This document shows positions 13,774 to 24,500 of a DNA stretch of 64,000 nucleotides, piece by piece. The notes under the pieces are model-generated. The model did not search any database. It saw only the letters and a list, made by a program, of their open reading frames with translations, and was not told the origin of the DNA. Numbering within the stretch: the first letter of the stretch is position 1; each line of letters begins with the position of its first letter. Source of the stretch: Lycocorax pyrrhopterus obiensis (Eukaryota > Chordata > Aves > Passeriformes > Paradisaeidae); NCBI GenBank assembly GCA_014706295.1, contig JACSVZ010000014.1, positions 73,256,435 to 73,320,434 on the forward strand. The letters run 5' to 3'. A program made the translations under genes and the position numbers.

Positions 13774-13797
13774 GGGGCCGGTCCCGGGGAGGCGGTG

Positions 13798-13806
13798 ATG
13801 GGTTGA
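13798..13806 (+). promoter_or_regulatory. minimal two-codon uORF in SSBP2 leader
   Basis: ATG-GGT-TGA starts 43 nt before the main ATG and ends 34 nt before it. The upstream ATG has G at -3 and G at +4, a strong start context, whereas the main ATG has G at -3 but T at +4. If the mRNA starts upstream of 13798, this start-stop-like element would tend to reduce initiation at the main ATG and make translation depend on reinitiation or leaky scanning. A TGA at 13796-13798, in frame with the main ATG, shows that the coding frame cannot extend further 5' in this exon. Confidence 0.55.
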
Positions 13807-13840
13807 CAGGTGCGTGACAGTCGGGAGCTTCTCCGCAGGC

Positions 13841-13899
13841 ATGTACGGCAAAGGCAAGAGCAACAGCAGCGTCCCGTCCGACAGCCAGGCCCGCGAGAA
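13841..13899 (+). CDS. SSBP2: SSBP2 coding exon 1 (single-stranded DNA-binding protein 2)
   Basis: The exon encodes MYGKGKSNSSVPSDSQARE plus two bases of a lysine codon and ends at a consensus donor (GAGAA|GTGAGTG, donor at 13900). The MYGKGKSNSS start and the PSDSQAREK motif separate SSBP2 from its paralogues: as I recall, SSBP3 starts MFAKGK and SSBP4 starts MYGKGGK. The start is chosen because of family agreement and an in-frame TGA at 13796-13798. Compared with the mammalian protein as I remember it, one alanine codon after the SS pair is absent. SSBP2 is a nuclear cofactor that stabilises LDB1-LIM-homeodomain/LMO complexes. A pyrimidine-AG sequence (CTTCTCCGCAG) ends two bases before the ATG, so an upstream noncoding exon spliced here is an alternative. 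Confidence 0.93.
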
Positions 13900-14028
13900 G
13901 TGAGTGCCCCCCGCGCGCCCCCCTCACAAACTTTGCGGCGCTCGGGGCCCGGCCCGTGGGAGGGGGCGCGGGGGGCAGCGGCCGCGCTCGGAGGGTCCCC
14001 GCTCCGGGACGCGGTGCCCGCGCTCGGC

Positions 14029-14042
14029 GGGGGGGGGGGGGG
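14029..14042 (+). repeat. G14 homopolymer in first intron
   Basis: Fourteen consecutive Gs follow GCTCGGC, about 130 bp downstream of the exon 1 donor inside the CpG island. It is likely length-variable and hard to sequence accurately, and it favours G-quadruplex or R-loop formation on the non-template strand. Confidence 0.9.
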
Positions 14043-14857
14043 TCACGGCGGCGTTCCCCCGGCCCGCCCGGGACGCTGCCCCGCGGTGCCCGCGCCCTGG
14101 GCCAGCCCCGCAAGGTGCCGGGACTGCTCCGGTGACAAAGAGCCCGGGGAGGGGGCCGGGGCCGGGGCCGCGTCCCGCCGCGTCCCAACTCGCCGCCGCC
14201 TCGCAACTTTTGCCCGGCGCCGCCGCGGCCCCGCATTGTTCGCTCTCGGGGGGCTCCGCGCCCGCCCCGCCGCACAAAGGGCAGCGGGCACCGCGCTCCC
14301 CGCGACCCCCGGCTGGGGCCGGCCGGGCTCCCGCTGCCTGCCCAAACTCCTGCTGCTGGTTTTGTTATTTTTTTTTATTTCTAATTGCGCGCAAACCGCC
14401 CGGGCGAGCCGCACTCGTGGGTTCTGCTGCCCGCGGAGCGGAGCGGGGAGAGCCCGACGGGGAGGGCTGGGGGTGCTCCCAACCCGGGCGCCGCCGGGGA
14501 CTTAGGGAGGAAAACCCAGTTTTTGGGAGTGGACGGCGTCTCCCCAAGTTGTCCTGTAGCGGCAGCGACTTGGCGTGACCGAGGCCGGTTTGGCACGGTG
14601 GGGGTGGAGGGGGAGGCAAAGCCCGTGCGAGGAGGAGGAAGAGGAGGAGGGGGACGAAGTGTATCGGAGGTGGGAAGGTCGGGGTAAGGCTGCTGAGGGG
14701 GGCCCGGAGGCGGAGACCTCCGTCCAGAGCCCAGGTTCGCACCTCTCTGTTCCAAAAATCGCATCGCTCCAGAGCTGGTTCAGCACCGGGATTCGCGCTC
14801 CGGGCACGGCCAAGGAGTTTCCCTTCAGGCAGCTTGTCCTGAGCCTTCACCTAAAAG

Positions 14858-15030
14858 TTTTTTGTTTGTTTGTTTGTTGGGTGTTTTTCTTTTTTTGTGT
14901 GTGTGTGGGTTTGGGTTTTTTGGGTTTCGTGGTTTTATTTGGTTTTTTGCCTTTTTTTTTTTTAACGTTGGGTTAGTTCTTTTCGTGCGTTTTTATTTTT
15001 GGTTTTGTTTGGTGGGTTTTTTAAAGGGAC
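14858..15030 (+). repeat. GT-rich low-complexity block
   Basis: About 170 bp of mostly G and T on the + strand, starting with a (TTTG)n run at 14865-14879, then a GT run and GGGTTTGGGTTTTTTGGG-type words. It directly follows the CpG island. The strand asymmetry is in the sense that favours RNA:DNA hybrid formation when SSBP2 is transcribed. The F/L/V/G-rich open frames crossing it are not genes. Confidence 0.8.
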
Positions 15031-18000
15031 TTCCTAATTCCAGAGCCTGGCATGCACGCTTCCTGCAACAGTAGCAGGCCAGGCATCCCTGTTTCTAGAG
15101 GAGAGGGGGGTGGTAGGCGGAATTTCAAGGCGTTTGACAATTTCACACCTAACTTTGCCACGGAAAAGTGGAGGGAGACAGAGGCGGCCCTGAGGGAAGC
15201 ATTAATTGCTGAGATGGAGCGGGAGACACAACTTGGGCTCTGAAATCTGATCAACTAGTGGCACTCATTAGTTCCAGTGGAGGGATAATTTTAAAAATAA
15301 TTGCTTAACCGGCTAGTGGAAGCACTGTTTATTTGTCTTAGCAAAATTAGGGAATTAAACCATTTCCTTGTGCTGCATGGTTGCTGGTATTTGTCAATAC
15401 ACTTGGTAAATCACTGAAGGGCACAGTGGGATCTCGTAGTGGGACTGAAAACAAATCCATAGGGCTGCTGTGTGTCGGATCAGATGAAGATCATGCTGTT
15501 TTAATTCTGCTTTGCAAAAGCTACCCGGTATAAGCCACACACACAAGTGCTCTGGTCGTGGGGCCGAAACTTTAAACAGTTTTCAGTCGTATTCTTTCAT
15601 TGTAGCTGATTTTTCTTCGGAGTTCTTGGTGCTGTAAAGCACGTAATATTTCGTTTGGTCTGAAAATGCTTAATAATTTTCAGGGCAAGCTTGCCAAACT
15701 GACTCATTGCCAAGTAGCAACTGCCCTCCAAAGTAAAGTTATGAGGACCTGCTAGATGGTGCTGTTCGATTTAAATACACGTTGTCTCCCACTCAGAACT
15801 AACAGCTGGAAATGTGGGCTCCTCATCTGTAGATTATTTTATGCAAAACACTGAAATGGTTTGTTTTACACGGTGGACCTGACAGGTCAGAAACTTCGTG
15901 GACGCATCTACTTACAAATGAACTCAGCTGGGAGTTGGAAACACCCTCTTTCTCCCCCCTCCTCCTTCCTTCAGTGAAAAAAAGAAAAAAGCTTTTAGAC
16001 TTGCTTTATGATGTGGAATACCATTATGTATAGTCTACATTACAGATTTTTTGGTATTACATCTGTTAAAGTTTCTGATCAGATCACATCCTTGCCATTT
16101 GCATATGCTTTCTTTCTGACTTTCAAAAAATCTCTGATTGCATTTTTTTTTTGTCTTAGAACTTTGTTTTACAGCCGTGCAATGCTTGTCCCAGTGTAAA
16201 GCATGAGTTTTCGTTCCACTCAAAAAAAAGTGGCTGTCCAATTAAATATCTGTACAAAAATACAGCTCTGACTTCTGCATGAGATTGTGTTAATTTGGAA
16301 ACCACAGAGAAAAACACATTTGTTTGACTGATACAATGAGTACTTATTTAATCAAGAAGAGTGGGATTATAATTATGTTTAATTTCAAAGTTTTTAGAAC
16401 AGAATATTCAACTGAATGCTGGCGCATCTCCTCAAGATTTTAAGTGCCTAAAATTTGTAGCCAGTAGCCAATCTTCAAAACACACTTGTAATAATTGAGG
16501 AAATAAAATTTTAAAAAAATTACACTCCCTTACTTTTTAATGGCCTGATTATGTGGACCATGTCTCTTCCCCATTAGGATGTTTGCCAGTGAGAGGACCA
16601 GGGTGTGAAAAGCTTATTTACCAAGTGTGGAAAAGATGTGTGTTGTTCAGCTGCTGTTTGTGATATTTGTTGTGATATATTTTACAGAACAATCCAGTGC
16701 CAAGTGTGTTTTGTAGCACGGTGTCTTGCTGTGTGCTGCCTTCAGTATTTGTGTCCTTTGAGGTTATGTAATTACTATAAAAATGAACAAGTTTTGCCAG
16801 CCATTTATAATAGCACTTGGCAAATTTTCAGTTCCAAGATGGCATTTGTTTTATGGTGCCTCTCTTTGTCCCTCCTGCATGACCTCTGGGGTGAAGTGCC
16901 TGTATTATTTAGCTTCACAACACGTGTGACGTGTGGGTAGATAAATTTGGGGGCAACAGTACCGAATTTTGTGCCAGAGAGGTGCAGCACAGCACAGTTG
17001 GGTAAAACACTGAAGGTGAGGGCACAGGATACCTGTGAGCCCTGAGGAAGGTGAAGAGAGAAAAATCACAGGAGTATTTGTGCCCCTTCCTCTCACTGGA
17101 ACAGCTGTGCATTAATTTTGGGCTGTGTCCATCCCAGTTGCTCAAGGATGGAAAAGTTGTGTTAAACAGTAGCTCTTCACCACAACGCTGTGCCGGCTCC
17201 ACCTAAGAGCCGACTACATTGTCAAAGGACAAAAAGACTAAAAAGTATCCACACATCCTCTATTGTTATCTCTTCACAGCAACTGTGAACAATCTTTTTT
17301 TATTTTTTTCCCCCTTATTCCTTAAAATAGGACTATTTCAGATTAGGAGCTTCGACCTGCCAACATTTCACTGAATGGTGAAACTCTGTAAACTTTTAAT
17401 CGTTGAGGAAAGAGAGCCAGACCATTCAAGTTCCATTTGCAAATGCAACTATCTGTTTATATATAAATAATACTTCTAGTTGAAAATATATATGTAGAAA
17501 AGCAATTAAAAAAAAACATGTAAGGAAAACTAAATTCTGGTGGGAATATGTGTTTTGAATTCAGTTTTCTTCATATTCCAGTGGTCTTGTAAACTAGTCC
17601 TCTTCCCAAGAAGCCCTTAACCTTCTTGGGGCTTGGCAGACATGCAGATTTTGGTTAAAAACTAACTGGATGACAAGAGACTGCGATTTAATTTGTTATA
17701 GAAGGATGCCTTATCAAAATATTGTTTCTCTTCAGGACTGTTTTGGGCGGTTGGCTGTTTGTACCACAGTTCCTTTGTATGAGTGCAGTTGTTTGGGTTT
17801 CTTTTTTCATGTTTTTTTTTTTCCCCCCCTTCAGATTTGAAAAGACTGCATTGCACGAGTTTACATAGTTAAGTCACCTTTTTCCACTGCAATGTTTGTA
17901 AACTACGTAAAATAAGATTCAGATAAAAGTTAACTGGCTTCAGTGACGAATTTGCTGCTCATCCCTGGGAAATGGCCACCTAGTTTTTTAAGTTCATGGT

Positions 18001-18779
18001 GGTAAAAGATTTTTTTTTTCCCCCTTTGAACACAAATCTGGTAGTTTCATCCTGCCTGTTTTCGAAAGTTTGGGTTTGATATTTATACACTGATTCCATC
18101 CATCAGGTCTAACTTGTAAGTTGCAGGGAGTCGATTAATGTCAGGCATTTTAGAAGAATATACCTTTTAGTAAAGTGTGCAGAAGGGAAGGCTCTGGAAT
18201 TAGTAGCTATTTATCATTATTTATTGTTGGCCATGTGCTTCAGGTGCTCCCTTACTCTGCACAGGTGTCTTGGGAGCACATGAAAATGTTTCAGGGAATG
18301 TAAGTGCTGCCATTCAGATTAAACAGGTACACAGAAGAAATTCATTCTGCTTGAATTACAGGCATATGAGACTGTCACAGGTATTAAAGCAGCCAAGATT
18401 TTACTAACTGCCAAACTTCCACTGTTTGGGTGGAAAAGTTATAATGCAATATTTAAGCCTTGTGCCGATTTATTTAACATTTTTGTGTGTAAAACTTCAG
18501 TTGAAATGTGGCCCGTTTTGAAAATCAGGCAAAAAAAAAAAGCGTTTCCCAATGTTTTAAAAGTTTTCACAACTTTTACCGTGGAAGACCGATGATACCC
18601 CTCTCCTTCCAAACACTTGAAATCTGGTTGAAAAAGAAAAGGATGAGGGATTTGATTCCAGGGATATGTCTTTCTCCTATTTGCATGACAAAGCATCTGA
18701 ATTTAGCCAGGATACAAGCCTTTTCAAAAAGATGCATTTGCATATGCTTAGGGCTTACTGACTGTAATCGCTGAATATT

Positions 18780-19330
18780 TCATCTTCGCTGGGAGGCAGC
18801 AGACCCTGGGATCAGAGGGGAGGAAAATTGGGGCTGGGTGGGAAGGAAAGTGTGGATGTGAGCAGCTGGAGCCCGCAGCTGTGAGGTGCCAGGACACAGA
18901 GATAACAGGGAGCATGGAGAAAACGGGGTGGAAATGGCCGGTCCTGGAGAGGGGAGACAGAGAATTGCTCCCTAAGAGAACTGGCCCCGGGATCAGGGAT
19001 CTGGGAGGGGGCTGCAGCATCTGGACCAGGGACACAGACCTGGCAGGAGGGAGCAGAGCCAGCACAGGCAGGAGGCAGGTCAGGAAGCGGGAGGCTTTTG
19101 TTGAGTTAGGAGGAACATTCTGTCCCTCCAGGTGCTGGAAAATGACCATTCCCTTGCTGCCAGGAAGGACTCGAGAGAGCAGGGGTGTAAAATTTGTTGT
19201 CTGCAAGGTAAAACCTACCCACACCTATGAGATGCCAGCTGACCGAGGGGTGTGTGGCAGTCCTGGAGCTGCGTCTCAGGGATGTCAGAACCCTGGGAGG
19301 GGAGAGTAGGATTTGCCATTCAGAAGCAGC
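18780..19330 (+). other. GC- and purine-rich island inside intron 1
   Basis: About 550 bp that are clearly richer in G and A on the + strand than the surrounding intron, with frequent GGGAGG, CAGGAGG and AGCAG words. Frames on both strands stay open for roughly 140-160 codons, but neither begins with ATG and I recognise no protein. Candidates are an old retroelement remnant, a purine-rich exonic-enhancer-like segment or an alternative exon. One AG/GT-bounded interval lies at about 19133-19207 (CCCTCCAG before it, GCAAG|GTAAAA after it). Confidence 0.4.
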
Positions 19331-21532
19331 TGGAACAGTGTGTCTCTGCAGTGTCTGGGTGCTGTACTTGCATTCCCAAAAATGTTCTCTTAACTTGGAA
19401 AATGCGGATATACACTGAGCGTATTTCTCACTTTGCCCTCATTTGCATGTTCACTGAATTTTTTTCCCTCTGGAAAAAAAAGCTCTGGGGTTTTTATTGT
19501 GCAGAGAAGAGCATTGTTTTGGTAATGAGCAGCTATTTGATAATTTGCTATTTTGCTGTCTTGCGGTATGTGCCTTATGGCTGCCTTGCTGTTTCATAAT
19601 ACGGCTGTTCCTACAGGAAGATTGTGTTGTTTCTTTGGTGCCCAGCTCCACAGTGTCTGAGCTTCACCTCTAAAAATAGGCATCAAGCCACTCCTGACCG
19701 ACAGCCAGTTTGGAAGTGGCACTAAGGTGCAGAAAAGCAAAAAGCAAAAATGTTTGTTGGTTATTGGGTGCCCAGTTTGAGCTATGTAGCCCTGAATTTT
19801 TTTTTTTCTTTTTTGGAGCACCACATAAACCAGAAATGCATATGGACAGCTTCCACTGTCTCGCCACAGGATGAGATGCCAAAGGAACTTGTAGAAGTGT
19901 AGTATTTTTTTGAAACTGTCTCTCTTTTGGATCTGCTTTAAACTGAGGAACACACTCGAAAGTTATCCAGGGTGGAGAGTTGCATGCTTACCTGCAGCAG
20001 GACCTCTCCAGACTGCTGTGCTTAGGAAGGGAGACTCACAATTGCGTGGATGTGTGGTTTGGGCTGACTGGGATTGAGTACAGCCACTTCATGGAAGGGT
20101 CACTGCCCTCCACAGCCTCGTGTGGTGCTCTGCAGGCAATGAGTGATGGCTCAAAGCATCTTGTTTTTAAGAGTTTTCTACTAAAGCTCCTTTGGGCACA
20201 ACCAGATGACATTTTTTCTCCACGAATGTTCAGGAGCTACGTCTACAGAGCCTTCCAGCTGTGTTGCTTGGGGTTAGGACCACTTGTTTCCTGCTTTTTT
20301 TGGTGCACAAACATTCCAGGAAGGAGTGCTGGTCCAGGCTGAGTCACAGCTGAGGGGTTTTTTCTGCTCAGTTGAGCCACTGACCCCTGAGTCCAGGTTG
20401 TTCAGGCAGTGGGCAGGTGTTGTTTCACCTCCTGAGAGAAAATCATCCTCAGATAGTAATAAACGTGTAAAGTCAGAAATCTTGATGACCTCTGTCCATG
20501 TTTCTCTACTCTTTGGGGTATTTCTCACTTCCAGTTCCAGGAAGGGAGCAGGTGAGAACATAAAATGTCCCCTTCTGAGAAACTGAAATATGGCAGTAGT
20601 CAAGACCGTAGAGTCCTAGCTTTTCACTTTCCATCAAATATAAAAATAAACTGAATGTTTTTGTGGTGGATCATTTTTTTTCCCTTTCACACCTTCTGTG
20701 GTTCTTGCCTCTGGACTGTTTTTGGGTTTTCTCCATATTATTAGTAGTGTGTCCAGAGCAGAATGAAGTAATTACCTCTCATTTGAGATAATATATTTAT
20801 AAAACAATCCTGCTAATACTCCCTGGAACACTTACATGTTTATTGTTGTTGGGAGGGCTTGTTTGTTTGTTTGAGGGTTTTTGTTTTATTTTGTTTTTTA
20901 AGTAATCCATTTTTGCAGTCACACATACCCTCCAGGTTCTTTTCACAGCACAGCTGCCTTGCCAATTATTCCCCATTTCGTATTTGTGTATTTGATTTCT
21001 TAGTCCTGAGCATGGTACTCCACATTTGCCTGTACTGAATTTTCTGTTATTAACTTTCCCTTTTCTTTTCCTGTCCCCAGAAGGGCTTGTAATCTTTCCT
21101 GATTTGTCATGTACACTTCTGTATTTTTCTACATACCACTCATTAATGGATGTCTTCTACTGGAGTTGGCTTAGGGTAGCAAGAGCTTTCTTGAAATGTT
21201 CTCTCTTCTGCAGAAACACACTGTTAGTGACTCTTCCATCATTTATTTCACATGATTGTACCCTGATTTTTCATTTAATGAAGATGTTTGCTGATGCAGG
21301 TGTTGTGTGATAGGCTAAGAGCCAAAACTTAGTATTTTAACTTTTCCACATGTTACTCCTTGCCCACTGCCCACTCTCCCAGGGAAACCAAACTGATCTG
21401 GTATTTCTTTTACTTGACAGGTAATGTTGGCCTCTTGCCTTTCTGTTCTGAACGTGTTTCTGTCCCTGAAGCCCTTCCTTTCCTCTCCTTTGCCCCTCCA
21501 TTCCCTGTGCCCAGAGCGACCTGAGCCTGTTG

Positions 21533-21555
21533 TGGAGGAGCCTTTGGCTCCTCCA
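21533..21555. repeat. short perfect hairpin
   Basis: TGGAGGAGCC and its exact reverse complement GGCTCCTCCA are separated by only TTT, giving a 10-bp GC-rich stem. It is too short for a microRNA precursor and lacks a following U-run. It may be a chance inverted repeat in an intron. Confidence 0.8.
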
Positions 21556-24500
21556 AGCCCCAACTACACGCAGCTTTGACATACACGTCTCTCTAGGAAA
21601 ACCCACCTAGTTGGTGATAAAAGAGCAAAAATTTAAATTAATATCATTTATGTTGCCCATTTTTTTTTCTCTAGGCTTTCCAAAGGTCTCTCAATCTTTC
21701 TTTGGGCAAGAGTACCAGGGTCTTGTAGGGTTTGTTTTTAAGCTGGAGCCACCTGTGAAAGAACACTGTGACACCACACTTTTTTTGCCTCACCTTATTT
21801 CCTGTGCAAATATCAATTGAAAATTACAATTTGAGAAAATCTAGGTTTCAGAAATCACATTTCTGATGGCAGGTATGGTTTGTCAGCTGTGGTTGTGGAT
21901 AGTAGGGGTTGTTTAGCTCTTGTGTGCATTGAATTCATGGGCTGCTTCATCCCATCCTTGTCAGGCTTTAAATCTGCCTTTGGGCTTGTGTCTTGGTGTT
22001 TTTTGGAGTTTGTATGGGTCTGGTTGAAGTACAACCCTTGATGTTAACCCCAGACTCTTGATGGAACTCTTGATGGGATTGATCAGGTCTAAATTGCCAA
22101 TGAATTCCTAACTTACTACTTAGGCTTGACTGTTTCTTTTCTTCCTTTCTCCTATTCCTTAATCAAATATTGTCTTTGAAAGAAATTTCCATCATGAAGA
22201 AGAAATTTAAGAACTTACTGATTACACCATGTCCTGTGCTTTACATTAATTTCCATTTTATTTCCAGTGCCTCTGATTCTTGGGAGAGATTTCACCTTAA
22301 AACCAAACCAAACCCAACCCCTCTAATTTTCATAGAAAGAATCCAGCGTTTTGAAAATACAGAAGCAATAAATAATCAGCACTAATGAGTTCCCAGTATA
22401 TGTAAATTCCAGTGCATGCAATTTTATTTTTATATTGCTATTGATAATGTCTTGTTACTAGCAGGTGCATTTTTATACTAATATAATGAATTTGGAAAGT
22501 TAATAAGAATGCTCCACTGCATTTTTACTGGTAATCAGAAGAAGGTAAAATACTGTCTATGTTTTCTGTGGTAAACACCTTAATGCTTACCTTAAGAAAA
22601 AACTGTTGGGTTTTAGTCTTCAAAACCTGTTTTATAGGTTAGAAAGAAATTCCAGCAACATCAGTGGCAATCTGAAGTAGCCTGTGTTCCTTTCCTTGGG
22701 AGGGGTTGTGCTTTCTGAGGAAGATACTGGAGTGCAGAAATGGAAGTGTAATTCCTTACTGAAATGTTGTTCTGGATGGTGCTGGGACAGAGTGGATCAT
22801 GTAGCTGACAGGGTGTGTGATTGTGTCATAAATGCGGGGGGATTTGTGAGGCTGCCACCTGATGCTCCTTGGAAGTTGTGCTTTATCAGATCCCTGTAAT
22901 GGCAACAGCAGGATTTGAGAAACCAAAGGCCCACTTGATTTCTCCATGCTAAATATGTATTAATGTTCTTCTCCCAGCTAACTCTCAAAGGGTGGGTGCC
23001 AGCTTTGGATGGCTCCTGTTCAGGTCAGCCTTTGAGTTGAGGTGCTGGTGGGGAGGTGCAGGTGCTTTTTGTGTGGTTGGAGTGTGGGCGAGTTACTGAA
23101 ATTTCATCCGGTCCATCAGGAATAATGAAGCTCCCTTGCCAAATCTGAAACTGCCCTGGAAATGACGGTGATGACTCCTATTGTGTGTCTCTTGAACTGT
23201 TTGGCCCCTTTAATTGCTTATTGTTTAATATTCCTTGAAATGTGAATTTGGAGAGGATATGTGCACGTGAAGGTGATGTTTAAAAAACTTAAAGGCACAT
23301 ATCCCAGCCTGAGGCATTTGGTTTTCCTGTGTGTTTATATGCACATTGTGAAAGAATACAAATGAAAGTTCATTTTCTGGGTTGGAGTAGAAGTACATGA
23401 TCAACAAATAAACACACAGAGCTTGCACACAGGACAGTTGGTTAACAAAAATACAAAGCTGGAAAAGACGAAGGAGAGCTTCTGATCAGGAGATGAAGAG
23501 CAGTGTTGGAAGTTTGGAAATGTGCCTCTGATGATGGTAATGGACTTGACAAGCAGATCTGAAAGGTAAAACACGTTGGTGTTCCTGACTTCTGATGCAG
23601 CTCCTCAAATCCAATGTCACTTCTAATTTTGCTAAATGTACATCTAATTCTTTATGAAAGGAAGATGTTTACTTTTACAAGACCATTATGTGTAGACAAC
23701 CATTATGTTGCATCCACAAACTGAGTTAGATATACTTCAAAATATTTTTAGAAATAATGTGAGGTATTATGATGCAGCAAAACCCAAATAAGCAAACAAC
23801 TCCCGACCCCAAGTAAAACTATCTTGTGCTTCAAAGATGCAAGACTTAAATAATTTGTCCAACTGTAGTTGGGGAACATAGAAAAAGTGAATGAAAAAAA
23901 TATTTTGAAGGAGTTCACATATTATTTAAAATCGATGATTAGAAACAAAAGCAGACTGGAGGACTGGATGCAGGTGATTCCTATTAAATGCAGTAATTTT
24001 AAGAAGTTGTTTATAAAATGTTACCTATATTCCCCAAACAGACCTGTAAGGCTGTAGTAAGTAATTCCAAACTAGAAAAAAAAAAAAAAAGGAAAGAAGT
24101 TGCCTGGTGTCAGTCTCCAATTCTGGGTGGAATTACTTATTTAGGGGGAGAAAAGAAAAATAGACAGAAGGTTTTCTTGTCATAAAACCATAAGTATTTT
24201 TCCTGTAAAACAATGTAAGTGAATTGAGCAGTTTTTCACTCATATCACTATCTGGTAAAGCTCTTACAAAATACTTCAGAAAGTCAAAAAAGGACTCTGT
24301 AGTTTCAATACTTAGACTGTGAGCCAGATAAATGCATTTGAAAATGCAAGGTCATGCCTGCAGCAGCTTGTGGGAGTACCTGTTCCATATTTTAGAGAGC
24401 AGGTCATGCAGAAGGGGCTCCCTGATAGAGCAGCACAGGGATGATCAGTGGCAGCCACAGGGAAACACACAGAGCTTGTGGAAGTGTTTTGGTATTATTT

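Larger units (their letters stand above)
13265..14850 (+). promoter_or_regulatory. SSBP2: SSBP2 CpG-island promoter, 5'UTR and first-intron start
   Basis: The block is extremely rich in G, C and CpG compared with both flanks and encloses coding exon 1. No TATA box stands at a sensible distance, as expected for a broad CpG-island promoter. Visible elements are GC boxes at 13671-13680 and 13721-13730, a CCAAT box at 13735-13739 and an RFX-like palindrome at 13760-13773, all within 170 bp of the start codon. The + strand is strongly G-rich (13365-13500 and 14029-14042), which favours G-quadruplexes and R-loops. The transcription start is not determined; given the CCAAT position it is probably between about 13740 and 13800, although an upstream noncoding exon is possible. 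Long open frames here reflect scarcity of stop codons in GC-rich DNA. Confidence 0.85.

Noticed and set aside
13637..14578. Several 200-plus-codon frames on both strands overlapping exon 1
   Set aside because: They lie in the GC-rich CpG island where stop codons are rare, overlap each other in conflicting frames and do not include the real SSBP2 frame.
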